Source: Porphyridium purpureum
Taxonomy: Eukaryota; Rhodophyta; Bangiophyceae; Porphyridiales; Porphyridiaceae
Length of the DNA: 64,000 bases
Direction of reading: 5' to 3'
Assembly: GCA_008690995.1 (NCBI GenBank)
Contig: VRMN01000007.1
Location: 248,001 to 312,000, forward strand
The notes under the pieces were generated by a model that saw only the letters and a list, made by a program, of their open reading frames with translations, searched no databases and was not told the origin of the DNA. The number at the start of each line of letters is the position of its first letter. The stretch's first letter is position 1. The translations under genes and the position numbers were made by a program. Positions 1-10,397 of this stretch are shown here, one piece after another.

Positions 1-1143
1 GGGAAGAAAAGGAAGATAAGAATTTAGTAAAGTGTGCGAGAGAAATCTAACGGTAGAGTTCAAAGTGCGAAAGAGGGGACTACCCGGAACGCGCAGGAAC
101 ACCACGGAGCCCATGACCAGACGGTCCTCGGCTCCGTAGTTTCACTCCCACGCTCTTGAAGATATCTTCCGGGACGCAATCCCGAGTATTGCGACACTCT
201 CTTTTTTTTCGCTAGCTTTGACAAAACGCTTCTCACGACCGACCCTTTTATGCTTTGGCTTTCACTCCCAAGCTCCTTTGACCTGGGTACTTCGCACCTC
301 GGGAGGGGCACGCATTGCGCCCAAGAGCGCATCTGGAAGTGCACTCGACGCACGAGCATGGGGTTCGTTGTTTTTGCGCTGGCGCTTCAAAACAGCGCGC
401 TCCGGCTCGGCTCCGCTTTTGCACTTCAAGACTGCTGTCTTTAGCTCCTGCAAGAAGCCCGTATGCGTTGGAGATGTCAGAAAATATGAAGGACGACAGT
501 ACACACCGGGCGTGCTGCCGCTGCGAACATGCGGGAAAAGACGGTGGTGTCTTCGGTGGCGCCAGGCGTGACGGGTTGGAATATTTAGCCGGAGCAGCCA
601 CTCGAGGTGCCCGCGCGCTCGCGGAACTGCGGACGAGCGCACTTAAATTAGAGCGCGGCGAAAATCGTCGCCGAGCGAAAAATAATTGGCTTCTAGCCAC
701 GGTTAGAAGGAGTGAGTATGATGCCTTCAGTCCATACGGGTAAAGTCTAGTTTTTCTTCATCCACTTGGGTCTCCCCACTGCGTGGATCGCAGTTCGCCA
801 GGAGCATGGGCGTTCGCATAAGGTACAGTGCTATCACTGGTAGTGTACAGTGCAGTAGTCGTGAGCGTCGTGATGGAGGCGCGTGCTTGGGCGGCAGAAA
901 AGGTTGCGCCCTGGGTCTTGCACGACACAGTAGTTTCGTGGACCGTGCCCGTCGCACTGGAGTAAAGTGTGCGTCTGCTTTTGTGCTGTGGCGGCTATCT
1001 GCTCCTTCGCCCCACGTGCGGGCTCTCTATACGTATGTGACCCCGCGGCCCGCCCCCACCCGCTGTCGCTTCGGCAAGGTCAGATTCCACTTATACCGTG
1101 CGAATAGAACTTCGACGAGCATGGTGGACGTGCCCTCTTGAAC
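1..1143. other. Left-edge stretch, no gene recognised
   Basis: Short overlapping reading frames occur on both strands but none has a recognisable domain or a clear coding look. The right end is the immediate upstream region of the decayed ankyrin gene and may hold its old promoter. I see no transposon signature here. Confidence 0.4.
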
Positions 1144-3270
1144 ATGGACACGAGCGACGACACGCAGAGGACGCCATGGGGCGCGTTGCCCGGGGAGCGG
1201 ATGGTGTGCCGTGCTTCAGAATCGGGAGATGTGCGTGAACTGGTGCGGCTGTTGAACCTTGGCGCGCCTGCAGAGGAGAGGGACAACGAGGGGAGGACAC
1301 CGCCTTTCCATGCTGCTGTTAATCAGCGTGCAGCTTGTGCCCGCGAGTTGTTGGAGCGCGATGCAAAAAGTGCACGCAAGGACCAATGAAGGATCGGAGT
1401 TGGAATACAGTGGAATGGTTAGTGACGAGTGGACACCATTGATGGTTGCTGCTGCGAATGGGGATATCGACTCGCTTCTTCCACTTCTCAAGAAAGGAGC
1501 GAGCGTGGGCGTACCTAGACAACTCGGCAAGGCATTGGTTCGGGCATTGTTTAGTAAGCTTGCGTGGCTGCCTTGATCGATTATGGGGCAAATGTGAATT
1601 TCGAGGATGAAACTTTCAGGGTCCCGGTTTTGGTTTCCGCCATCGTGTTGAAAGATAGCAGTTGCCTCCGTTTGCTGCTCAAGGCGGGTACAGACGTTAA
1701 TGCGACGGGACCCAACGGAATGACAGCATTGATGTGGGCTGCAAAGGTCAACAATTCGGATTGGCTGGATTTGCTTGTGGAGAAGAAGGCAGACTTGAAC
1801 GCCAGAGGTGACCGGCTCAGAACGGCATTACGACATTGTGTCATGGATCAAAATCAATCATGTGTCGAAAAGTTGATCGAACTTGGATCAAACGTGAATT
1901 ATTTTGATGATAAGGGTAGCGGCCCCTTGGTGATGGCTGCTGAAAAGGGGGATATCGATTGCCTTCGTCATCTTCTCCAGGCGGGAGCTAGTGTGAACAT
2001 TGGGGGTCCAAGCGGGTGGAACGCATTGATTCATGCCATTTACAGCAAGAATGAAGAATGTGTCCTTGCGTTGATCCAGCACGGTGCGGATGTGAATTTT
2101 GTTGACGAAAGAAGAGGCGAACGTCCTTTGACAGTGGCGACTCGCTTGGGAGCAGAAAAATGTTTTCACGTGCTGATCAACAATGGCGCGAATGTAAATC
2201 TACCGGATATTCGACGGCGGACAGCCTTAATGCTGGCTCCATGTACGCGAGATGGATCGCTCTTGGATGGGCTTCTTACGCGTACAGCGGATGTGCACGT
2301 TGCGGACGAATCGGGGCTTACAGCATTGATGATTGCTGCTGGGAACGGAGATGAATCTTGCGTCCATAAATTGATTCAGCGTCGCGCAGACGCGAGCTTC
2401 AGTCGCGTGGACTTTTTGGATGCGTCTATGCGATTTCTTGTTGAATGGTGTGAAACGCGCTTTACCGAGGAATTTGACAAAAGTGGAATGGCATCGCTGC
2501 GCGGAGTATCCAGTGCGTCTGGTCTGTACTTAAATGGTTGGTATGTACGAGGATGTACTAGCCTTGGACTCGCTTGTGCTGGAGGACATCTGAAATGCGT
2601 GAAAATATTGGTGGAGGATGGTGATGCGAGAGTGAATGTTGATAGCGGACTCACACCGCTCATGCTCGCTTCGGTCAACGGGAATGAGGCGTGCGTGCAC
2701 TATCTGGTACTTCAGGGAGCTGGTTTAGATGCCAGAACAAAGGAGCTTATTGGCCTAATAGCTCTGACCTTGGCCCTCCTCAGTGACTGGGAAAAATGTG
2801 TGAAGGCGCTCTTGGATGCTGGCCCTGATCAAAGTCTACCAGCGAGCCATCAAAGTATTGCGGCAGCGTTCTATTTTGCGGTATAACTTCTCAGAAGTGC
2901 TTGCGTGGCTTCGCTTTTGGAATATGAAAATCTCGCAGGCATTCGAAGCTTTTGGAATTTGAATTTTTTATACGTGCCGGCAAAGCATACTAGACCTTCG
3001 GACTTGATACGATCTTTGGCCAGTGACGAAGCTGACTTTGAGCAAGCCGTCTCGGACGCGTGCGGCATGGCGACTCTTCTTCTACACCATGGTACACCCA
3101 TAAATGATTTGGATGACCTTCGCAGAACTCCTTAGGATTGCCTGCTGCAGAATCAGTTTTCGACGAACTGGAAAGATATTCTGTTCGACCTCTTCGTGCA
3201 GCGTGGCGCTGCAGTCAATCACCAGTACATTGACCAGTTTTGGTCCAACTTCCCGCCTGAGATCGACTAG
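1144..3270 (+). pseudogene. Decayed ankyrin-repeat protein gene
   Basis: The reading starts at ATG 1144 with a leader close to those of the intact paralogues at 57362 and 60075 (a shared GALPGE-like motif, then VRELVRLL.LGAP). It then runs through many ankyrin repeats of the G.TALM.AA..G...C...L...GA.VN type. The C-terminal end, with DQFWSNFPPE near 3240-3263, matches the tail of the 57362 protein (DQFWSNFPAE). The frame is broken: it shifts between about 1380 and 1570, with the middle part read in another frame, then meets an in-frame TAA at 2884-2886 and a TAG at 3133-3135 where the paralogue has a TTG codon. The longest open part is 1564-2886. Introns could explain the early shift but not the two later stops. 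This is a host gene copy in mid decay, and ankyrin arrays bind proteins, so no specific function can be assigned. Confidence 0.8.
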
Positions 3271-3919
3271 GATGACTTGAGCCTGGATGGCACGCCGCGA
3301 CGTCATTCCATTCGGCCAGAGAGCATAGCCGGGCAGAACGGTGGACACAATTCTTTTCTTATGAAGGCCATCTTTTAGAAGCTATTGAGCAGCAGGCGTG
3401 AGTGCATAGATAGCGTGATACAGACTTCGTGAAACCTTTGGATATTTTCGCAAAGTTTGGGTTCACAGACGATTTATAGATCAATACTACGAGCACGTAA
3501 GTGTTCCGGAAGTTGCTGGTATTCTTTGCAGCGAAAGCCTTACCAGAGGAACGCTCCACGGCATGGACACTGACCCGGCCCCTTCAGCGCGAGTCCAATT
3601 CGAGAAAGAGAGGAAGTCAAGAAGACTGAAATTATGACTAGGGTGCACGAACAAAAATCCGACAGGCTCCTTACCGCCATTTCAGCATGTTCACGCTTGC
3701 ACAGGATGATCGTGCGTGCACCTTGCGACGAGCAAGTCGGACAACCGGCATTTTGGCAAGAATGCTATTACAAAGTTCTGGTTCCCCGTGGCGCTCCGCC
3801 TCCCGTGGGCGGCTCCTGAATTCTACCCCATGAGATCATAGCTTCACTTGTTTCGTCAGCCAATGCGTTGAGCTCATCATCGGTCAAATTGTCGTTCCCC
3901 GATGCAGGTTCAAGCTGAT
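3271..3919. other. Intergenic; start of duplicated block at about 3765
   Basis: No gene is recognised. From about 3765 rightward the sequence matches 52905 onward closely (shared run around CTCCGCCTCCCGTGGGCGG), so the duplicated segment begins in the 3' flank of ORF-A. Confidence 0.5.
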
Positions 3920-4897
3920 TCACGGCAATGCGCGTTCAAGATCAGACACAGACGCACACCACGCTGAGAGGTCGCTGATTTCATGGTCCAACAATTGTCC
4001 CGGTGGCGCTCGGCCCGTTCGTGCATTCTGCGACGGGTGCTGGTGCTCTTCACGATACATGCTTTCATCCGTCTGTGTGCATGTGGATGCCGAGACAGCT
4101 CCGGGTGTGCAAGAGGATGACGGTTCACAATCATTCTCAATCTGCTTAATGTTGTGCTGGAAATCGAGAATAAGGTCCCTGCCCTCTGGCTGCCTTACCA
4201 CAGCCTCGTTTGCAAGATGACGACAGAAGAGCGTGCGGGTGGCATCCGGATCAAGGTAGGGCTGGTCCATGTCAGTGTTCTGGGCATTCGCGTCTTGAAG
4301 AGTGCGAGTAGCCGCACACTCGAGCGCTGAGGGAGCCAGGGCCTCATTACTGGCAAGAAGCGTATTCGAAGACGTGACTGGTGAGCCTGACTCGCGTCTG
4401 ACAATCTGTCCAGCCTGATCCTCGGTTGGGTTTCCTTGTCGTGCACGCTGGTATGCCTTGCTGGCACGATCCTTCGCAAGCCTCAAAGCCCGACTCTCCT
4501 CATAGATATCAAGTATCTCTTCGGCTGTCGCATCGGAATGGGCCCTCCTGAGGCTCTCAAATACCGTGGGTCTTCCGGTGGCCTGTTTCTTGCGAATAGT
4601 AGCTGACGGACCAAGTCGCTTCGAAGCCTTACTGGCGCGGTCTCTCTCACGTCGCGATGCCGTGCGACTATTGAACTTGTCGATCAACTGTTGGGCCGAG
4701 TCATGAGGATTATTTTTGCGGAGTCTCTCAAACACGGTCGGTGCTCCCTTGGCTCTTTTCTCAGAGACAGCCTTTCCTGCGACCTCAAACAGCTCGTCAG
4801 GTTCTGCGTCCGGATACGTCTTCGTGAGGAAACAGAAAACATGGTAATGAAAAACGATGCTCTGGATAATTTCTTCCAGGAAGTTTAGAAACTCCAT
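3920..4897 (-). CDS. ORF-A copy 1, unknown protein with two internal repeats
   Basis: The product is 325 aa from ATG 4897, which I prefer because the frame upstream of it has no earlier ATG and lies outside the best-conserved block. No known domain is recognised. Two imperfect repeats of about 45 aa are visible. Each begins G.PTVFE.LR, continues through an Ala/Gln/Asp-rich helix, and ends in a basic DRASKA..R segment (about residues 50-100 and 105-150). They may be small helical basic modules of a nucleic-acid- or protein-binding kind, which is inference. The C-terminal half is acidic, Ser/Thr-rich and probably disordered. It is nearly the same as the 52961-54043 protein, but lacks about 10 bases near 3930. 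That shifts the frame and replaces the last ~40 residues by a short tail, so this copy is C-terminally truncated. It is followed on the same strand by no partner gene, and ORF-B lies upstream on the same strand. Confidence 0.6.
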   Translation of the reverse strand: MEFLNFLEEIIQSIVFHYHVFCFLTKTYPDAEPDELFEVAGKAVSEKRAKGAPTVFERLRKNNPHDSAQQLIDKFNSRTASRRERDRASKASKRLGPSATIRKKQATGRPTVFESLRRAHSDATAEEILDIYEESRALRLAKDRASKAYQRARQGNPTEDQAGQIVRRESGSPVTSSNTLLASNEALAPSALECAATRTLQDANAQNTDMDQPYLDPDATRTLFCRHLANEAVVRQPEGRDLILDFQHNIKQIENDCEPSSSCTPGAVSASTCTQTDESMYREEHQHPSQNARTGRAPPGQLLDHEISDLSAWCASVSDLERALP

Positions 4898-6368
4898 CGC
4901 ACTGTACGGGACACCCAACTCACCACTTTTGCTGCGTTCCTTGTCGCAGCCACACTACCTGGTGGGAGCGTTCAAGACACCCGCACTTTTCCTTGCCCAC
5001 TCACGTGCCTGCAGAATCCTCGCGCACCACGCCAATCAGCTACTATGAAACCTGTGTCTGAGATCCCAAGAAGTTTTCCAACCCTGGTGCTGCTTCCCCT
5101 CTTTGTTCCAAGAATGAAGGCATCGACAATCGCCGGCGCTCTTTCAACCAGAGCTACGCAAACGTCTTATAGTCTGCATGACAGCCGTGCATGCGCACGC
5201 AAGACCTCCAGCGCCATCAATCATAGCTGCTGCAATAGCCAAATGCAAGACACGAATAAACGTGCATCGCTCCACTTCAACCACTATGCTCTTCTGCACC
5301 GCTTGCTCCCTTAAAGATCGAGGCAGAGCTTTACCTAGTCGATAGCGGGCGTTTTGCTAGAGAGAGGTACAGTCGAATTGCACGACGGTTTTCGCGAACT
5401 CGAGCATGGACGATAGAGGTCATTTACCTATGCAAACTTAAGTACAGTTTCAATGCGTCAGACCCGATTCCGCGAGGTGCCAATGTGGATTCTGTATGTG
5501 CAGCACCTCTTGGTGTGTTTATTTCTGTTTGATGGACATGCAGATGATGGTGAACGCGTATTGGAAGGGTTATGGACAAGAGCTAAGGGCGGATGTGCTT
5601 GGCTGTTCGTCGCAGAGCGACAGGGGACATCCGTGCAAGAGTTGGAAGTGGCGGAAGCGCGTGGAAGGATACGAGTTCGGGTGGTCTGAAATAGGCAGTC
5701 TGCGTATGCGTAGCGAGTCGATGAGCTGCAGGCCTTGTCCACCGCGTCTGGTCAATGAGTTCTACGGCTCTCGTGCAGTTCATAGGAAGAGGGAAGGTTT
5801 CGAGCGAAAAGCTTTCCAGGAAAGCGTCCTGCGTGTGAACGTGTTCGATACGAGCGAGAGCGAAAGTGGAGGTTATGTCCCACGCGCATAATTGACACCG
5901 CCGCAGCCGACTTGTACACTCATCGGAGGCGAACAAGATAGTCTGCATATGCCACAGGTTTCCTCTCCTGCGGTAATTGGTCATTTTCTCATCGCTCGGA
6001 AATGTCACACGCACGGTCGTGCACGCTTTTCACACTACACTGCACAGGACCGACCGGATTCTGACAAAAAAGGCTTGTGAGAACACACCGATGGGTTTTG
6101 CGAACTACCCAATCTCACATGTTGCGACTGCTGACGTCCTGCAAGGCTCGCGAGGAATAAAAGAGTCGGAGCCTTTACAACGACGCGGTTTCAGACCAGA
6201 GCGTGGCACATCTACCACAGGCTATCATCCGCCTGGTTAACGAGCTCGAAAGGATGAAGGAAAGATAAATGGCAGTGGTAACGGCCTAGAGCGCGCGGAT
6301 ACCTACGTATACAAGTGATGTCCAATACTTTGAACTTTATCTTAGAAAGGAGCGGAATCTTCCTTGAT
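4898..6368. other. Spacer between ORF-A and ORF-B, partly conserved between copies
   Basis: About 4930-5630 is unique. About 5630-6368 matches 54745-55455 closely. Within it, short frames on both strands are kept in both copies (for example minus 5583-6014 and plus 5892-6080), but all lack a good ATG-based case. A plus-frame stretch ending near 6268 reads AIIRLVNELERMKER in both copies and could be the tail of a spliced exon. I call no gene. Confidence 0.4.
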
Positions 6369-8516
6369 TCAATCATCATCGTAGGGATTCACAGATACAG
6401 TGTTCTCTGCAAGTTGTCCTATAATGGGTGCGACTTCCTGATCCACCGTGAATTCATAGATGAGATCTTCCCCCGTGCGCGGCCGTTTCGCTGAAGGTTC
6501 TCGTTCAGTTGAATTCTTGTCTTCCGTTTCAAATTCTCCTTCCATTGCATCGTTGTCTTCTGGTGCAGGTTCTCCTATCCTTGCATGTTTGTATCCTGTC
6601 GTCTTGCATTCCTCGTCACGCGTCAAAGCCGAATCTTCAGTATCAATATGAGTCTCACCTTGCCCGCTTTCACTCGATGCGGTGACGGGAGTCACAGCCA
6701 CGTTTCTGAATGAGCCAGAATTCTGCTCCCGATGCTGATCGTCTAGATGCTGAGTCTCACCACTACTTTTCTCGATCCACTCCGCAAAAGGTACATACTT
6801 CTTCTCTTCCTCTGGCGGAGGCCCACTTCTAGTAGGGGAGCCTACCTGGCTTCGGATCCTCGACCCAAAACTTTCGCCTGGGATTCCGATCTTTACCTTG
6901 CCCCAGACCAAAATCTCATTCGTAAAATAGTCCACGAGCAGGATCCTGAACATGGACGCTAGCCTTACATCAGATCCCTTGTACGAGAGAAATTCGAGCG
7001 AATGCTCAATGGCGCTCGATCCGGCCGAACCACTCTGCGGAAATTCGTAAACTTCGTACGGCGTAATTGTCAACATGTCTGTAGGGCCAGAATCTGATGT
7101 GGTATTCCTCCTCCACTCTACCGTTTTCGATGCTTTTTTCTTTTCATCGATCATGTCGGTCAAAAGCAGAAACGTGTAGAAATGCAGGCCCGGCTTTACG
7201 AGCGTGCTCTCAATGCTTGCTGTGACTTTGAACTTTGCCGTCTCAATGGCACACCTGAGGGATGCGTTTTTATCTGCCGGCGGCGGATACAAAATATTGA
7301 CTTTGTTGTTCACCTCGTCGTCCCCTTTCTTGCCAGCTTTTTTGCCCGCTTTTTTGCCCGCTTTTTCGCCCGCTTTTTTGCCTGCTTCTGCGGCCCCTAT
7401 TGTGGTCCCCCTTTTCCCCCCTTTTTTCTCAATGCTGATGGTTTCCCACTGACGCGGAAGTTTACCGAATTGAATCCACATCTCTTCCCATGGCACAATA
7501 ACCTTGTCCAAGCCAATGTCTCGTTTCGTTGGGTCTTGCGAAGCCTCGTTACTGCCTTGGGGGTTTTCGTCGTCTTCCATGGCATCAAACTTGCTGTGTC
7601 GACGAGACTCGGTATCAGATAGTTTCCCAATAATCGTCTCGTCGAAGCCTCCGCCCAAAATCTCTTCAGAACTAGACCAAATGCCAATATCGTTCTCCGC
7701 GGCTCTGACTCGCTCGCTCTGCATGTCGGCAAAGTCGTAGCAAGCCGTTGAGGCGTTCAAAGCGCGCACTTTCACCTTCCCTGAGACAATCACTGTTTCT
7801 AATTCTAATCGTTCGGCATTGCTGGTGGAGGAGCCTGCGACGAGAGGGTTCTCGCGTTGCACCGGTTTCTGAATCCTCAGCCTGACTGCAGTGACGCAGC
7901 CCCCTGAGCACTCATGGACGGCTTCAGATCTCGGAAATTCCTCTTGGTAAGCTCGCACGAGAGCGCCAAGTGCGTCGCGAGCAAAGTATCTTCCGATCAT
8001 GTCCCTTCGCAAATAGATTTCTACGCCTCCCGTGATACTGTTCTCCAACTCATACTGGAACGGGTTCTGATGCTCGGACCACTTGCCAAAGACAAGGATG
8101 CCCGCAAACACGAGTTTGACGGTGACTCTGTCTTTCTTCGTCTTTGCCTCCTTTGTTCTGGTCTCTGTCCTCACCAGAAGGACTCGTGCACTTTTCCTGT
8201 CTTCCTTGATAGCCTGCAGCAGCGGACGGAGCCACTTTTCGGCAAACATGCGCCAATCCCATTTTTGACGACCGTTGAAGTAACCCATGTCCAGATCCTC
8301 CAGGAACTGGTACACGCGATACCCATAGTCTGGCACAAACTTGCGCAGCACGATGTCCCCCACGCCTGTATATTCTCTTTTGGACCCGGTCCGCATATAA
8401 ACTTGGGAGCCATCGTCCTCGCCACTGCCCCGCGAGCCGCAAAAAATATCATCGTTCGGGTCCGGGCGTGAAGCACGGGGCTCCTGCTCACAAAGGCCAC
8501 CACCGATTCTAGCCAT
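6369..8516 (-). CDS. ORF-B, large protein of unknown function
   Basis: The product is 715 aa from ATG 8516; the open frame extends 20 codons further without another ATG. I do not recognise a family. The N-terminal half is globular, with the motif YRVYQFLEDLDMGYF followed by a VKLVFAGILVFGKW strand-like segment. A similar FRILLVDYF...ILVWGKVKIG segment occurs near residues 555-580, so the protein may contain two related folded halves. Between them lies a Lys/Ala/Gly run of GKKA units. The last ~130 residues are acidic and low-complexity, with a basic KRPRT patch that could be a nuclear signal. An NPF tripeptide lies near 8054-8062. A 5'-truncated second copy at 55456-55944 keeps only the C-terminus. 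There the reading continues 9 codons beyond the TGA that ends this one. It lies upstream of ORF-A on the same strand in both copies of the duplication. Confidence 0.65.
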   Translation of the reverse strand: MARIGGGLCEQEPRASRPDPNDDIFCGSRGSGEDDGSQVYMRTGSKREYTGVGDIVLRKFVPDYGYRVYQFLEDLDMGYFNGRQKWDWRMFAEKWLRPLLQAIKEDRKSARVLLVRTETRTKEAKTKKDRVTVKLVFAGILVFGKWSEHQNPFQYELENSITGGVEIYLRRDMIGRYFARDALGALVRAYQEEFPRSEAVHECSGGCVTAVRLRIQKPVQRENPLVAGSSTSNAERLELETVIVSGKVKVRALNASTACYDFADMQSERVRAAENDIGIWSSSEEILGGGFDETIIGKLSDTESRRHSKFDAMEDDENPQGSNEASQDPTKRDIGLDKVIVPWEEMWIQFGKLPRQWETISIEKKGGKRGTTIGAAEAGKKAGEKAGKKAGKKAGKKGDDEVNNKVNILYPPPADKNASLRCAIETAKFKVTASIESTLVKPGLHFYTFLLLTDMIDEKKKASKTVEWRRNTTSDSGPTDMLTITPYEVYEFPQSGSAGSSAIEHSLEFLSYKGSDVRLASMFRILLVDYFTNEILVWGKVKIGIPGESFGSRIRSQVGSPTRSGPPPEEEKKYVPFAEWIEKSSGETQHLDDQHREQNSGSFRNVAVTPVTASSESGQGETHIDTEDSALTRDEECKTTGYKHARIGEPAPEDNDAMEGEFETEDKNSTEREPSAKRPRTGEDLIYEFTVDQEVAPIIGQLAENTVSVNPYDDD
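7328..7390 (-). repeat. 12-bp tandem repeat encoding GKKA units in ORF-B
   Basis: About five tandem copies of a 12-base unit (plus-strand GCCCGCTTTTTT and variants) encode AGKK/GEKA repeats. The unit length keeps the frame, so copy number could vary without breaking ORF-B. The basic run resembles histone-H1-like or nucleic-acid-binding tails. Confidence 0.8.
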
Positions 8517-10397
8517 TTCGCCCAGCTGTCCTTCAGGACACCCTTGCCAACGACTTTTGGGTGGTGGCGTGGGCAACTTGTGTTTGTCGACTCCCGCTTA
8601 ATCGCAGCACCGCAGCACATGCGCCAGCACACGCACAGCCCCTCGGCATAACATGTAGCGCGCCGCCATATCACCAATCACACAATTTTCCATGGCCGCC
8701 TTCAACTCGAACCGATTGGATTTCATGAATTTGCACGCCGCGGCGAAACAAAACGAAAACTGCGTACAGCGATATCCTGCGAGGATTACTTCTCTGAGAA
8801 GCTGCGATCGACGACACACAGGAGATAACATGGTTTGTTTCACTCTTACTGGTGAAAAAGTCCATCAGGCTGGAAAACGAGGCGGTCAACTGCGACCAGG
8901 AGACGACGGGGGGTTCCGATGGATAAGGAAACGGCGCATTTCTGGCCGTGACTTAACCACAGGGAATTGGAATCAGTCACGGTTTCCTCGAACGTAGGGG
9001 CCTCGAATAGACGCGCACTCGAATACGCTTTTCGGCAGAGACGCGTTCGAATGGGTTTGTATAGTCTGGTCTGCACGGTTGAAGTCAATCGACTGGTGCA
9101 AGGACCACAAACCTAGAGACATACAATTTCCTTGTTTTGCACTCTTTAATATCTCTCTGCCAACTCGATAAGCTACTCGAGCTATCACATCATTGCCGGC
9201 GAACATATCCATTTATGCATCATGTGCGAATGAGATCCGTTGATGTGTGTCTTTCGTACAGCACAAGCAGAGACCCAAGATTTGATGGAGACACACTTGC
9301 CGGGCGCGACGCATGCATGTAAACTTGCGTGTTCCTATCTTTGGACTTGCTCTAGACACAGGGTCTGCCACTTGGACAGGACCGTGGACGCTTCTTTTGA
9401 TTGGCGACGCTGAATAAGCCCATTCTGTCGGGTAAATGAATTGTGTGCGAACATTAAGTGCACGCGACCGATGGATGCGTGCCGGAAAGTTCCTGATCAG
9501 CATCAGTGAGTCTGTGTGACAGCTGATGCAGATGCAGGAAAAAAACATTTTTGATTTTGGATGCTGTGGCCATTTGCCGCTCCTTCTCCTACCTAGATAA
9601 CCACTAGCAAAGTTTGCGGCCTCACTCCCGGCTTTTTCCTGCTCGCTCCGCGGAGCCGATCAGTGCATGCCTTGATTTTAAGCCCTTCTAGCTCTTACCA
9701 TGTTGCTCGACGAATATGAGCTTCAAGAAGGGGAGCTCGTGCGGAGCACTCGGGTGCTTCCGGCATTTCCCAAGATGCCACGTGAATGCGTCGAATTGTT
9801 GTCACAAGTAGCACAGTTTGTGGCGCGCAACGCTTTGTCTGAAACATCACTTTGCAGATTCGTCATGTGATCCTTGTCAAAAAGTGATGTAATTTCGCAC
9901 GTTTTCCACCGCGATGTGTTGAAAGAAGATGCGCAAGACCACGGGGTCGCGCCCGACAAAAGCTTTGGAGTATGACGCTCGAAAGCTGCCCGAAGTGCGC
10001 TGAGCCGTCGTAACACGGACATGTAAATGCGCAAGCCTGCCAGTTTCCGGGGCAGACTCAGGTCTACTTAAAGTAGAAAAACAGCGACGGTGACAAGATC
10101 AAACATAAGTGCCCCGAAGAAGTCATCTCACGTAGACGTCGGCAACCTTCCCTGTCTCAGCGGTATGGGAAACGGATTGTAACCGTTAAGAAACAAGGCC
10201 GAATTCTCCGACGAAAACAAGAAACAACTCCCCGAAGCTTGATAAATTGGAGATTGGAGAATTTGGTTAACGTGGGGATACGGATAAGGCTTTACCATGC
10301 GCCGGCAGTGTGAAGGTGAATCGGACAGGGATACGCGTCTTCCGTGACCAGAACTTCGTTTAGGCCGGACTCGGCAGAGACAAGTGTGGGACTCGTC
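8517..10397. other. Intergenic, contains a Tc1 relic at 8920-9085
   Basis: No coding region is recognised. The only structure I see is the degraded Tc1-like fragment listed separately. The right end is the promoter region of the plus-strand GTPase fusion gene, and I found no clear TATA motif there. Confidence 0.4.
8920..9085 (-). mobile_element. Relic of a Tc1-like transposon end
   Basis: The sequence aligns by eye to the end region of the better-preserved Tc1 copies. It carries a decayed inner transposase-binding repeat, then GGCGCATTTCTGGCC, then the tract around CGCACTCGAATACGC, CGGCAGAGACGCGTTCGAA and GTCTGGTC. Counterparts lie at 19250-19395 and 42450-42605. The frame for SLWLS.GQKCAVS on the minus strand is shared with the other copies. 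It is much more divergent than they are, so it is probably an older insertion. Confidence 0.65.

Larger units (their letters stand above)
3765..6918. repeat. Segmental duplication, copy 1 (pairs with 52905-55944)
   Basis: Two stretches match the right-hand copy closely: about 3765-4930 (ORF-A and 3' flank) and about 5630-6918 (spacer and ORF-B C-terminus). The stretch between them is not obviously shared. Order and orientation are the same in both copies. Confidence 0.8.

Noticed and set aside
5583-6014. Minus-strand 143-codon frame conserved at 54718-55128
   Set aside because: The start is GTG, the C-terminal half differs between copies, and there is no domain; it is not distinguishable from a by-product of duplication.
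5892-6080. Plus-strand 62-codon frame conserved at 55006-55194
   Set aside because: It lacks an ATG in both copies and overlaps an equally conserved minus frame. Conservation here follows from the duplication alone.
7182-7622. Plus-strand frame with FLASFFARFFARFFARFF repeats
   Set aside because: It is the antisense reading of the Lys-rich repeat of ORF-B.
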